Below the pieces are notes generated by a model, which searched no databases, was not told the DNA's origin, and was given only the letters and a program-made list of their open reading frames with translations. This document shows, piece after piece, positions 24,781 to 33,212 of a stretch of DNA of 64,000 nucleotides; the stretch's first letter is position 1, and each line of letters begins with the position of its first letter. Source of the DNA: Anaerolineales bacterium UBA5797 (GTDB lineage Bacteria > Chloroflexota > Anaerolineae > Anaerolineales > Villigracilaceae); contig DIDP01000006.1 in assembly GCA_002418205.1 (NCBI GenBank), positions 87,698 through 151,697 of the forward strand, read 5' to 3'. The translations under genes and the position numbers were made by a program.

Positions 24781-26046
24781 ATGTCTGTTATAGCAGTGGT
24801 CGGTTCGCAATGGGGCGATGAAGGCAAAGGCAAGGTGGTGGATTTTCTGGCGGGAAAGGCAGATTACGTGGCGCGCTTCAACGGCGGAAATAACGCCGGG
24901 CATACGGTTATCAATGAGTTCGGGACTTTTAAAATTCATCTGGTGCCATCGGGAATTTTTGCGAAGAACACAGTGGGGTTGATCGGCGGCGGCGTGGTGA
25001 TCGATCCAGCGGTGTTGATCGAAGAGATCGAAATGCTAAACAAGGCAGGCGTAGGCGTGGACGGTCGCTTATGGATCTCGCCGCGCTCGCACGTCATCAT
25101 GCCATATCACAAAATCCTGGACGGATTGTATGAGGAAGCCAAAGGCGCCGGAGCAACCGGGACTACGCGGCGCGGCATCGGTCCTGTTTTTGCGGACAAG
25201 GTCAGTTATAACGGCATTCGTTGGAGCGATTTCGCGAGCGACGCGTTCGAGGATCGGTTGCAGACGCAACTGGAGATCAAGAACAAGATCATTACAGCAT
25301 TGGGCGGCGAAGCATTGAAGTACGCAGAAGTTCGGGACACCTATCGCCAGCATTATTCAAAACTGAAACCATACATCAAGGAACTGTTCACGGTGGTGCA
25401 GGATGGCTTGAAAGCAGATAAAACCTTCCTGCTCGAACAGGCAATGGGGACATTTCTCGATACCGATTGGGGGACGTACCCATTCGTGACCGCATCGACG
25501 ACGATCCCCTCCGCGGCTTCTGCGGGACTTGGCATCCCGCCGCGAAATATCACGAATGTGGTCGGCGTGACCAAGGCATACACCACGCGCGTCGGCGCGG
25601 GACCCATGCCGACCGAGATCCATGACACCGAAAGCGAAGCATATAAAAGATTTGGTGAGGTCGCAGCCACAACGGGGCGCATCCGCCGCGCGGGCTGGCT
25701 GGATCTGGAGATCGTGAAGACCGCGGTCCAACTGAGCGGAACCACAGAGCTATGCTTGACGAAACTAGATGTCTTAAGCGGATTGGATGAACTGCAAGTC
25801 TGCACCGGTTACAAATTGAACAGCGAGGCTGTCCGGTATGCCGATGTGGACGCGTATGGATTGGACAAGGTCGAATGTATCTATCAAACCGTCCCCGGCT
25901 GGGAGGAGGACATTCGCAAGGCAAGGTCATTCGAGGAGTTGCCGGTCAATGCCCGGAACTACGTAAAGATGATCGAGGACGCGGCAGGCGTCCCTGTGAA
26001 GTGGATCGGGGTAGGTCCTGAACGGGAAGCGACGATAAGAAGATAA
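24781..26046 (+). CDS. purA: adenylosuccinate synthetase
   Basis: 421-residue GTPase that joins IMP and aspartate to adenylosuccinate. The N-terminal GSQWGDEGKGK (P-loop-like) with catalytic Asp, NNAGHTV, and GTTRRGIGP are characteristic. GGAGGTCG lies directly before the ATG at 24781. It follows purB, whose product uses adenylosuccinate next, so the two enzymes of one branch are co-expressed. The length is normal for bacteria. Confidence 0.96.
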   Translation: MSVIAVVGSQWGDEGKGKVVDFLAGKADYVARFNGGNNAGHTVINEFGTFKIHLVPSGIFAKNTVGLIGGGVVIDPAVLIEEIEMLNKAGVGVDGRLWISPRSHVIMPYHKILDGLYEEAKGAGATGTTRRGIGPVFADKVSYNGIRWSDFASDAFEDRLQTQLEIKNKIITALGGEALKYAEVRDTYRQHYSKLKPYIKELFTVVQDGLKADKTFLLEQAMGTFLDTDWGTYPFVTASTTIPSAASAGLGIPPRNITNVVGVTKAYTTRVGAGPMPTEIHDTESEAYKRFGEVAATTGRIRRAGWLDLEIVKTAVQLSGTTELCLTKLDVLSGLDELQVCTGYKLNSEAVRYADVDAYGLDKVECIYQTVPGWEEDIRKARSFEELPVNARNYVKMIEDAAGVPVKWIGVGPEREATIRR

Positions 26047-26167
26047 GTTGTAGTATTTGGGCATGGGGACCCACACACAGGTCCGTAACGAATATATGCG
26101 TTTTCGGTTATATAGTTGGGCGGAAGATTTCCGCTTGAAGCACTAAACATTTCACAAGGAGGCTGAT

Positions 26168-26416
26168 ATGAACTGGATCGTATGGATCATCTTTGGCGCA
26201 CTTGCTGGCTGGATCGCAAGCATCATCATGGGCAGAAATAAACAAATGGGCGCCATCGCCAATATCGTGGTCGGCATCATAGGCGCGTTCCTTGGCGGCT
26301 GGATCATGAGTTTCTTCGGCGCGCAGGGTGTGACCGGCTTTAACCTGACCAGCCTGATCGTCGCGATCATCGGCGCAGTGGTATTGCTATTCGTTGTCGG
26401 CTTGTTCCGCCGCTGA
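26168..26416 (+). CDS. GlsB/YeaQ/YmgE family membrane protein
   Basis: 82-residue protein with three short helices rich in Gly and Ala (for example WIVWIIFGALAGWIASIIMG and IVVGIIGAFLGGWIM), the pattern of the family once called transglycosylase-associated. Its members are stress-linked inner membrane proteins of unknown action. AAGGAGG precedes the ATG, and an intrinsic terminator follows. It is separated from purA by about 120 bases and probably transcribed alone. Confidence 0.88.
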   Translation: MNWIVWIIFGALAGWIASIIMGRNKQMGAIANIVVGIIGAFLGGWIMSFFGAQGVTGFNLTSLIVAIIGAVVLLFVVGLFRR

Positions 26417-26494
26417 TCAACGTAAATCTGATGAGTCGTGCATAATAACGCGATTGCACAAAAAATTCAGATGACGAAATTCGAATAATCGTAA

Positions 26495-26527
26495 AAAAAG
26501 CCATGCTCACAAAGGACATGGCTTTTT
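26495..26527 (+). terminator. intrinsic terminator after the YmgE-like gene
   Basis: AAAAAGCCATG and its exact reverse complement form an 11-bp stem with an 11-base loop, ending in TTTTT. It lies about 80 bases after the stop, and the opposite strand also has a T-run, so it may serve the converging gene. Confidence 0.75.
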
Positions 26528-26587
26528 GCATTCGCAAACCCATCACAAAAAATTCGATCCTGAATTATGCGCAGCGAATGGACCGAC

Positions 26588-27217
26588 TCAGTAGCTCACC
26601 ACAGGTGATCTCTTCAGCCATTTCTTGTCCACCAATTCCTTCAAAACAAATCCCGCTGCGTCGGCGCGAGAGACCCGCGAGCCGGAGTCACTGCCCACGT
26701 AGCCAACACGGTGCTTGCCGGTACGTTCCCCATCCACCAGCCGCGGAAAACGGACGATCGTCCAGTCGAGATCGGATTCCTGAATCACCTCTACATTCGC
26801 CGCAGAATCCAGCACAACATCCTTCGCCAGGAGACTCAACAACACGCCAAAAAATCGGTCGATGAACTTTGGCTGATCCTCTGGCTGGCGGACGCCCGCC
26901 CCTGTTGTCGAAACGATGCGCCGCACGCCATGTCCCTTCATCCCGGCAACGATGTTCCTCGCGGCGGTTTCCATCATGTGCGGCACAGGCGGACGCGTCG
27001 GTCCCAACGCGCTGACGACTGCCTCCTGCCCAGCAATGGCTTTTTCCACCCCTTCAGCATCCAGCACGTCACCTTGAACGATTTTCAAATTCGGGTGTTC
27101 AACCTGCATGATGGAAGGTGAACGGACAAATGCTGTGACGATATGCCCATTCTCCAATGCCTGTTCGACAATTTTCGATCCTGTCCCACCGGATGCCCCA
27201 AATACGATGATCCTCAT
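26588..27217 (-). CDS. NAD(P)-binding SDR/NmrA-like oxidoreductase
   Basis: 209-residue Rossmann protein. FGASGGTGSKIVEQAL at residues 5-20 binds the dinucleotide, and VVSALGPTRPP and RIVSTTGAGV follow, as in atypical short-chain dehydrogenases such as YwnB- or biliverdin-reductase-like proteins. There is no classic YxxxK pair, so it may be an NADPH sensor or a reductase with a different active site. The ATG at 27217 is chosen because CGGAGAA is just upstream. Substrate unknown. Confidence 0.8.
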   Translation of the reverse strand: MRIIVFGASGGTGSKIVEQALENGHIVTAFVRSPSIMQVEHPNLKIVQGDVLDAEGVEKAIAGQEAVVSALGPTRPPVPHMMETAARNIVAGMKGHGVRRIVSTTGAGVRQPEDQPKFIDRFFGVLLSLLAKDVVLDSAANVEVIQESDLDWTIVRFPRLVDGERTGKHRVGYVGSDSGSRVSRADAAGFVLKELVDKKWLKRSPVVSY

Positions 27218-27297
27218 ATATTCTCCGTTGATGTGATATCCGTGTTGTCTTTTCCGGATTTTATCAAACGTCACGCTGAATTTGACCGGATACAGAG

Positions 27298-27303
27298 TAA
27301 AAT
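27298..27303 (+). promoter_or_regulatory. -10-like box directly before the start codon at 27310
   Basis: TAAAAT ends 6 nt before the ATG, with no Shine-Dalgarno sequence, fitting leaderless initiation. Confidence 0.35.
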
Positions 27304-27309
27304 TTCGGC

Positions 27310-28221
27310 ATGCCCAAACTTCTTATCCTCTCACGCGAACAAGACGAATACACCAAACACATCCGGCAAGCCGATCTGCCAAACCTGAATATTGTCACGG
27401 AACATTCAGAATGTGAGATCGTGCTCGGCGAACCGCGCATCATACGGGAGCATCTCGCGCAACTGTCAAACGTGAAGTGGATACAATCCATCTATGCAGG
27501 CGTCGAGGCGCTGATGGACCCCTCCCTGCGCCGCGACTACATTCTAACCAACGCGCGCGGCGTTTTCGGCGAATTGATGTCTGAGTATGTTTTTGGCTAT
27601 ATGCTGGCGCATGAAAAAAGGATCTTCGAGCGATTCAAGGCGCAGCAGGCAAAGAAATGGGACCGGTCCGAGTCAGGATTATTACGCGGCAAAACGCTAG
27701 GCTTGCTGGGTGTTGGTTCCATTGGCGCGCATCTGGCAGGCACGGCGAAACATTTTGGAATGCCGGTGATGGGCTTTACACGCGCAAGCGAAGATTGCAT
27801 GGTTGTGGACAGGTACTACCATGAGCCGGATATCCTGAAATTCGCCAACAATCTGGATTATCTCGTCAGCGTTTTGCCGCGAACGAAAGACACAAACAAG
27901 ATCGTGAACATGGATCTGCTCGACGCTCTTCCGCCGCACGCCATATTCATCAATGTGGGGCGCGGCAACGCGGTGGACGAACCTGCATTGGTTGAGGCGT
28001 TGGAACAGGGCAAAATAGCGGGAGCAGTTTTGGACGTCACGGAAAAAGAACCGCTGCCCGAGGATCATCCATTCTGGACGACGCCGAATCTTTTGTTGAC
28101 GTTCCACACCTCCGCCATCAGCTATCCCGAAGACATCACAAAACTATTCAGCGAGAATTACCATCTTTATATCGAAGGCAAGCCTTTGAAATATCAGGTC
28201 GACTTCGAGAGAGGCTATTGA
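27310..28221 (+). CDS. D-2-hydroxyacid dehydrogenase (GhrA-like)
   Basis: 303-residue NAD(P)-dependent enzyme that reduces 2-oxoacids such as glyoxylate or hydroxypyruvate to D-hydroxyacids. The cofactor loop is GLLGVGSIG near residue 137. The catalytic Arg lies in the VLPRTKDT region, Glu in DVTEKEPLP, and the acid His in TFHTSA. The next gene, a PLP-dependent dehydratase, begins at the last base of this stop (TGATG), so the pair is translationally coupled. Together they suggest serine/hydroxypyruvate or related acid turnover, but substrates are not fixed by sequence alone. Confidence 0.85.
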   Translation: MPKLLILSREQDEYTKHIRQADLPNLNIVTEHSECEIVLGEPRIIREHLAQLSNVKWIQSIYAGVEALMDPSLRRDYILTNARGVFGELMSEYVFGYMLAHEKRIFERFKAQQAKKWDRSESGLLRGKTLGLLGVGSIGAHLAGTAKHFGMPVMGFTRASEDCMVVDRYYHEPDILKFANNLDYLVSVLPRTKDTNKIVNMDLLDALPPHAIFINVGRGNAVDEPALVEALEQGKIAGAVLDVTEKEPLPEDHPFWTTPNLLLTFHTSAISYPEDITKLFSENYHLYIEGKPLKYQVDFERGY

Positions 28222-29168
28222 TGACAGTTACCCTCAGCGACATCCAGCAAGCTGCGCAGCGCATTGGGCCTTACGCCCATCGCACGCCCGTTATAACGAA
28301 TGCAAGCCTCGATCAACGTGTGGGTGCGCGGGTGATTCTCAAGTGCGAGAACCTGCAAAAGGTCGGCGCGTTTAAATTTCGCGGCGCGTGCAACGCGGTC
28401 TTTTCACTCAGCAATGAAGAAGCCGCGCGCGGCGTTTGCACACATTCCTCGGGGAATCACGCCCAGGCGCTGGCGCTCGCGGCAAACCTCCGCGGCATCC
28501 CGGCGTACATCGTCATGCCGGACAACGCGCCGCAGGTCAAGAAGGACGCGGTTGCGGGCTACGGCGGCCGGATCACATTTTGTGCGCCGACGCTGGAGGC
28601 GAGGGAAAGCACTTTGGAACGGATCAGGCTGGCGACCGGCGCGACCGTCGTTCATCCCTATAACGACGAACGCGTCATCGCGGGACAGGGAACTGCCACC
28701 GTTGAATTATTGGATTCCATTCCCGACCTGGATGCCGTTATTGCGCCCGTCGGCGGCGGCGGACTCTTGAGCGGCACATCCATCGCGGCAAAGGGACTCA
28801 AGCCCGGCATCCGCGTGATCGCCGCCGAACCTGAAATGGCGGATGATGCATTTCGCTCACTGCGCGAAGGAAAGATCGTCCCATCGGTGAATCCGAAAAC
28901 GATCGCCGATGGACTATTGACCTCGCTCGGCAAACTGACCTTTCCCATCATCCAGCAAAATGTCGAACAGATCGTCACCGTCAGCGAACAAGGGATCATC
29001 GATGCGATGAAGTTCGTCTGGGAACGCGCCAAGATCATCATCGAACCCTCCGCGGCGGTGGCGGTGGCGGTGTTGTGGGAAAAGAAGATCGATTTGAACG
29101 GTTTGAAGGTTGGGGTGATTCTCAGCGGAGGCAATGTGGACTTGAATAAATTACCGTGGCAAACTTGA
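28221..29168 (+). CDS. threonine/serine dehydratase-like PLP enzyme (serine racemase family)
   Basis: 315-residue fold-type II PLP enzyme. The cofactor Lys is residue 52 in GAFKFRGA, the phosphate-binding loop is GGGGLLSG, and SSGNHAQALA is present. There is no C-terminal ACT domain, unlike biosynthetic IlvA, so it resembles catabolic threonine dehydratases, serine racemase and hydroxyaspartate ammonia-lyase. The ATG at 28221 overlaps the upstream stop by one base and has GAGAGG before it. Converges with the permease gene, with only four bases between stops. Confidence 0.87.
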   Translation: MTVTLSDIQQAAQRIGPYAHRTPVITNASLDQRVGARVILKCENLQKVGAFKFRGACNAVFSLSNEEAARGVCTHSSGNHAQALALAANLRGIPAYIVMPDNAPQVKKDAVAGYGGRITFCAPTLEARESTLERIRLATGATVVHPYNDERVIAGQGTATVELLDSIPDLDAVIAPVGGGGLLSGTSIAAKGLKPGIRVIAAEPEMADDAFRSLREGKIVPSVNPKTIADGLLTSLGKLTFPIIQQNVEQIVTVSEQGIIDAMKFVWERAKIIIEPSAAVAVAVLWEKKIDLNGLKVGVILSGGNVDLNKLPWQT

Positions 29169-29172
29169 TAAT

Positions 29173-31011
29173 TTATTTCCGCAGATAATATGGCACATCG
29201 ATGATCACCCGCGGAAATCCCCCGGTACGACGATGATACAAAAGCGCGGCTTTGAGCAGCCAGGCGGTCTGGTTGTGCAATAACGACTGCCACCATTTGG
29301 CGGGGACAAACTCAGGCAGGATCACGGCGGCCTGCTGTCCATCGTTATGCTGGAGATCGGTTTCGTCAAGGAATTTAATGATGGGCTGGATAATCGAGCG
29401 GTAGGGCGACGGAAGAATGACAAGTGGAATATCGGGCCATAGATGATTCCATCTCTTGCGAACCTCCACCGCGTCAGCAGGATCCAATTCCACATACACG
29501 GCTGTCACATTGTTGCTCATGCCGCGCGCAAAATCCACCGCGTCCACGATGCCGCGATGGACACCGGAAATGGGGATCACCACGCGTGAGGCCGAGACCG
29601 GTTTCAAGGATGGCGGCAACCCTCGCAGCGAAAGTTCCCTGGCAGTATTCAAATAATGGAGTCTGATCCTGTTGAAAAGGATCACAATGGCAGGGATCAG
29701 AAAAATTGTTATCCAGGCGCCTTCGAGAAATTTACTGACACCGATCACGAGCACGGTCGCGAAGGTCGCCAACGCCCCCATCCCATTGATGAGCGATTTG
29801 AATTGCCAGTTTTTTCCACGTACACGCCACCAATGGATGACCATGCCCGCCTGCGAAAGCGTAAATGCGAGAAAGACCCCAACCGCAAACAACGGAATAA
29901 GCGCGTGACTGTCGCCGCTGAAGATGGCGATCAACAGGCCGGTCCCCACAGAAAGCGAAATGATTCCGTTGGCAAACACCAGCCGATCACCCAAACCCGT
30001 AAACTGACGCGGCAGGAATCCGTCTTTCGCCAGAATCGCCGCGAGGCGCGGAAATCCCGCAAAGCTCGTATTTGCCGCCACCGCCAGGATCAACATGGTG
30101 CTGATCTGGATCAGAAAATATGCGGCGCTGCCTCCCAAAAGCCGCCGCGCCAATGCAGAAAGAATGGTCTCCTGTGGGGCTGCAACAACTCCCAGATATT
30201 GTGTCAGCCCGGTGCTGCCAACAAAGAGGACCGCCATCAATAATGCCATCACGATCAACGTGATCCCTGCATTCCTTGACTCCGGTTTTTCGAAGACAGG
30301 CACCCCATTGCTGATTGATTCGATGCCTGTCAATGCCGTACAGCCCGCCGCAAACGTGTGCACGATGAGAAACAGGGTTATGGGTTGAACAGGCCGGGGG
30401 GCAACAGATTCCAACGGAACCGGGCCACTCCTGATCGATACGAATAATCCATAAGCAAGCATGGGGAGGTATGTGAACAGGAACAAATACACTGGAATCG
30501 ACATCAGCGTACCGGTCTCGCGCGCTCCCCGTAAGTTGACCAGCGTAATCGCGACCAGCAATAAAATTGCCACAGGCACGCGATACGACCAAAGCGCAGG
30601 AAACGCAGAAGCAATCGCCTCCACGCCTGCGGTCAGGCTGACCGCCGCGGTCAAAAGATAACCGATCAGCAACGCAGACGCGGCGACCAGACCGAATGTC
30701 GTCCCCAGGTTTTCCCGCGCCACCGCATAGGAACCGCCGCCGGACGGGTATCCGTGGATCGTCTGGAAATAAGACAAGGCGACCACCACCAATAAACCGG
30801 TGATCGCCAGCCCAATGGGCCAGGCCAGCCTCAGCCCGGCGCTTCCGGCAACGATCAAACCGAGATAGATCTCCTGGTTCGCGTACGCGATGGACGAGAG
30901 GGCATCCGGAGAAAATGCCGCAAGTGCGCGGATCTTATTAAGTTTTTTTCCGTGTAGCTGGTGTGTGGGAAGCGGAGGACCGATCAGTAATTCTTTGAAT
31001 CGGGTTAGCAT
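29173..31011 (-). CDS. APC-superfamily permease, KimA-like potassium/amino-acid transporter
   Basis: 612-residue protein with about twelve helices and a soluble C-terminal region of roughly 150 residues. The N-terminal stretch (KLNKIRALAAFSPDALSSIA), then GYPSGGGSYAVARENLG, and LRGARETGT strongly resemble KimA (YdaO) of Bacillus, a high-affinity potassium importer. Close relatives transport amino acids, so the substrate is not certain. A -10-like TATACT lies 7 nt before the ATG; no ydaO-type c-di-AMP riboswitch fits in the 32-base gap before it. Confidence 0.8.
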   Translation of the reverse strand: MLTRFKELLIGPPLPTHQLHGKKLNKIRALAAFSPDALSSIAYANQEIYLGLIVAGSAGLRLAWPIGLAITGLLVVVALSYFQTIHGYPSGGGSYAVARENLGTTFGLVAASALLIGYLLTAAVSLTAGVEAIASAFPALWSYRVPVAILLLVAITLVNLRGARETGTLMSIPVYLFLFTYLPMLAYGLFVSIRSGPVPLESVAPRPVQPITLFLIVHTFAAGCTALTGIESISNGVPVFEKPESRNAGITLIVMALLMAVLFVGSTGLTQYLGVVAAPQETILSALARRLLGGSAAYFLIQISTMLILAVAANTSFAGFPRLAAILAKDGFLPRQFTGLGDRLVFANGIISLSVGTGLLIAIFSGDSHALIPLFAVGVFLAFTLSQAGMVIHWWRVRGKNWQFKSLINGMGALATFATVLVIGVSKFLEGAWITIFLIPAIVILFNRIRLHYLNTARELSLRGLPPSLKPVSASRVVIPISGVHRGIVDAVDFARGMSNNVTAVYVELDPADAVEVRKRWNHLWPDIPLVILPSPYRSIIQPIIKFLDETDLQHNDGQQAAVILPEFVPAKWWQSLLHNQTAWLLKAALLYHRRTGGFPRVIIDVPYYLRK

Positions 31012-31018
31012 CGAATGA

Positions 31019-31024
31019 AGTATA
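31019..31024 (-). promoter_or_regulatory. -10-like box directly before the permease start
   Basis: TATACT on the minus strand ends 7 nt before the ATG at 31011 and no Shine-Dalgarno sequence is present, suggesting a leaderless transcript that starts between moeA and the permease. Confidence 0.45.
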
Positions 31025-31043
31025 CACCTGCATCATTGCTTCG

Positions 31044-32315
31044 TCATAACAACATCACTTCCACGATCTCCCCCGCGCTCAAGCCGGTGGCATCGGGATG
31101 AATGCGCAGGAGTCCATCGGCGGAGGCGAGAGTAAAGATCAGGTTGCTCTTGCCGAAGATGGGATCAGCATCGTAATTGACGATTTCAGACTTGCGATTT
31201 GCGATTAGTCTCACGGGCCACCAATCCTCCCTTCCCGCTTGTGAGGGCAAATTCACGGTTAGCATCGCCTGAACGGTTGCCCTGGGTTTCGGCAACGCGC
31301 CCAATAATTTTTCGATCACCGGTATGACGAATAAATATCCGTTCACCAACGCACTGACAGGGTTACCCGGCAGACCGATCACTGCTTTGCCGCTGCACAC
31401 TCCAAGAATCGTCGGTTTGCCGGGACGGGTATTGATGCCGTGGACGAGCACGCCAGGCTCGCCTAGCGAGCGGATCACATCGGCCGTCATATCGCGCGTG
31501 GAGGCGGATGATCCGGCTGTGATGATCACCACGTCACATTCGGACAACGCCTTCGCCGCCGCCTCCTTCAACGCCTCAAACTGGTCGCTGACGATCCCAT
31601 AGCCTTTCGCCACGCCTCCGCCTTTTTCAATGAGCGCGCCGAGCGTGTACGAGTTGATATCGCGCACCTGCCCCGGGCGCGGCGTATGACCTGGATCGAT
31701 CACCTCGTCGCCGGTGGAGATCAAGCCAACTTCCACCCTTCTGACTACATTTACGGAGGTAATTCCCAGCGCCATCAAGCCGCCGACCTCCGCCGGGCGG
31801 ACGAGAGTCCCTCTGAGGAGAACGAGTTGTCCCTGAGCCACATCTTCGCCGATGCGGATTACGTTCTCGCCCTCGGCAACCGCGCGGGAGATTTCGATTT
31901 CACTCTGCATACGCTGTTCGGGGCTAAGCCCCGAACGAGCGATTTGTGTATATTCCAACATCACCACCGCGTCTGCGCCGTTAGGCAACATGCCGCCGGT
32001 GTGGATCAACGCGCATTGACCCTCTCCGATCTCGAAAGTCGGCGCGTCACCCATGGGAACCTCTCCAATGAGAGTCAGATAGGCGGGCAATGAGTCAGTT
32101 GCACCGTGCGTATCGCCCGCCCGGACGGCGTACCCATCCACGGTGGTGCGCTGGAAATCGGGAAGCGCATGCGGCGCGAGGATGTCCTCTGCGAGGACGC
32201 GGCTCAAAGATGAGATCACATCGATCCGTTCGGAATTAGGTATCGGTTCGGAAAGATGCGAGAGCATTAAGTCCCGCGCTTCATCGGGAGGCAGAAGGGT
32301 CAGAAATTCGGGCAT
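31044..32315 (-). CDS. moeA: molybdopterin molybdotransferase MoeA (second copy)
   Basis: 423-residue MoeA with all usual parts: TTVDGYAVRA, GGMLPNGADAVVM, the MPT-binding-like domain with STGDEV, GSSAST, GINTRPGKPT and PGNPVSAL, and the C-terminal barrel. It catalyses the same molybdenum insertion as the larger MoeA fusion at 19.9-21.9 kb. Residues 370-380 are encoded by a low-complexity repeat that stays in frame (see repeat entry). The gene comes four bases after the UbiA-like stop. Two MoeA copies in one genome may serve different molybdo- or tungsto-enzymes. Confidence 0.93.
   Translation of the reverse strand: MPEFLTLLPPDEARDLMLSHLSEPIPNSERIDVISSLSRVLAEDILAPHALPDFQRTTVDGYAVRAGDTHGATDSLPAYLTLIGEVPMGDAPTFEIGEGQCALIHTGGMLPNGADAVVMLEYTQIARSGLSPEQRMQSEIEISRAVAEGENVIRIGEDVAQGQLVLLRGTLVRPAEVGGLMALGITSVNVVRRVEVGLISTGDEVIDPGHTPRPGQVRDINSYTLGALIEKGGGVAKGYGIVSDQFEALKEAAAKALSECDVVIITAGSSASTRDMTADVIRSLGEPGVLVHGINTRPGKPTILGVCSGKAVIGLPGNPVSALVNGYLFVIPVIEKLLGALPKPRATVQAMLTVNLPSQAGREDWWPVRLIANRKSEIVNYDADPIFGKSNLIFTLASADGLLRIHPDATGLSAGEIVEVMLL
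31176..31208. repeat. short-unit repeat inside the second moeA
   Basis: The unit GCGATTT/GCGATTA recurs after CGATTTCAGACTT. It lies in frame, near residues 370-380 of MoeA, in a loop before the conserved PIFGKSNLI motif. The same kind of unit appears between genes at 59740. Confidence 0.5.
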
Positions 32316-32319
32316 GGAA

Positions 32320-33186
32320 CTATCGCAGCCAGAAGGTCAGGGTGAGGAAGTAAGCCGTAAGCCCAAAAACGGCAAGTGCGGTGGAGGTCAGGAGAGTCCA
32401 GTTTGGCGGCGCGCCGAGGGAGATATTGCGGAGTTGGTAAATCTGAAAAATGGCAAACGGGAATGTGAGGAAGGCGGGCCAGATCAGGGAGAACGAAAGG
32501 CCAAGCATCGGTGAAACGATAAAAATGATGTAGGCAAATAACACAAATACGTGGTGCAGGGGAACAACGCGCTCCCAGCCGAGACGCGTAAGAAATGTCA
32601 CGCGATTGAATTTACGGTCCTCCGCAAACGAGGGAAAATCCAGAATAATAAAATAAGCAAAGGCAAGGAAGGTGAGCGGGATGGCAAGCACCAGGAAGCG
32701 ATGGGTCACACCTGCCTGCAGGATGTAAGCGATGGAAGGTACAACGTACGCGATATGCGCGGCAAGGATGAACTCCCTGAAACCGCGATTGCGGAAGGGA
32801 GGCAACGAATAGACGATGATGAACAATACGGAGATGAACAGGAACAGGAAGGCAGACGGCGTGAGGACCTGATTGAAATACAGGATAAATGTAATGAAGG
32901 TGATGGAAGCCAGCGAAGCGATCGATATGTAGAGGGCATTATTCCGAAGGACCTCCCGTCCGCGCCGCGTTTCACCTTCGAGAAGCGGCTCCACGTCCAG
33001 GCGAAATACCGCCGAGAGCAGGGACATGGATAATTGCGCGAGCAGGACGCCCACCATGCCGAGCCAGAAGGCATCAGCCCGGAACGTATTGCCAAGATAA
33101 TCGGCTATGCCCGCGCCGAAGAAGTAGGTCAGCGCGGTGAGGAGGAGGTTGAGGGGACGGGAAAAGCGGAAAAGGTTACGGAACAT
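32320..33186 (-). CDS. UbiA-like prenyltransferase family membrane protein
   Basis: 288 residues with about eight helices. It begins FRFSRPLNLLLTALTYFFGAG, as UbiA proteins do, and a later cytoplasmic loop has DFPSFAEDRKFN, the second Asp-rich motif. The first Asp-rich motif is only weak (RLDVEPLLEGE in place of NDxxDxxxD), so catalysis is uncertain. Superfamily members prenylate quinone precursors, heme or lipids. It sits just upstream of moeA, with four bases between, and after an aminotransferase. Its natural substrate cannot be told. Confidence 0.65.
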   Translation of the reverse strand: MFRNLFRFSRPLNLLLTALTYFFGAGIADYLGNTFRADAFWLGMVGVLLAQLSMSLLSAVFRLDVEPLLEGETRRGREVLRNNALYISIASLASITFITFILYFNQVLTPSAFLFLFISVLFIIVYSLPPFRNRGFREFILAAHIAYVVPSIAYILQAGVTHRFLVLAIPLTFLAFAYFIILDFPSFAEDRKFNRVTFLTRLGWERVVPLHHVFVLFAYIIFIVSPMLGLSFSLIWPAFLTFPFAIFQIYQLRNISLGAPPNWTLLTSTALAVFGLTAYFLTLTFWLR

Positions 33187-33212
33187 CGTTAATTGGTCTT
33201 TGAGATCGGACT

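Noticed and set aside
31012..31043. ydaO-type c-di-AMP riboswitch before the KimA-like gene
   Set aside because: Only 32 bases lie between the genes, too few for that riboswitch class.
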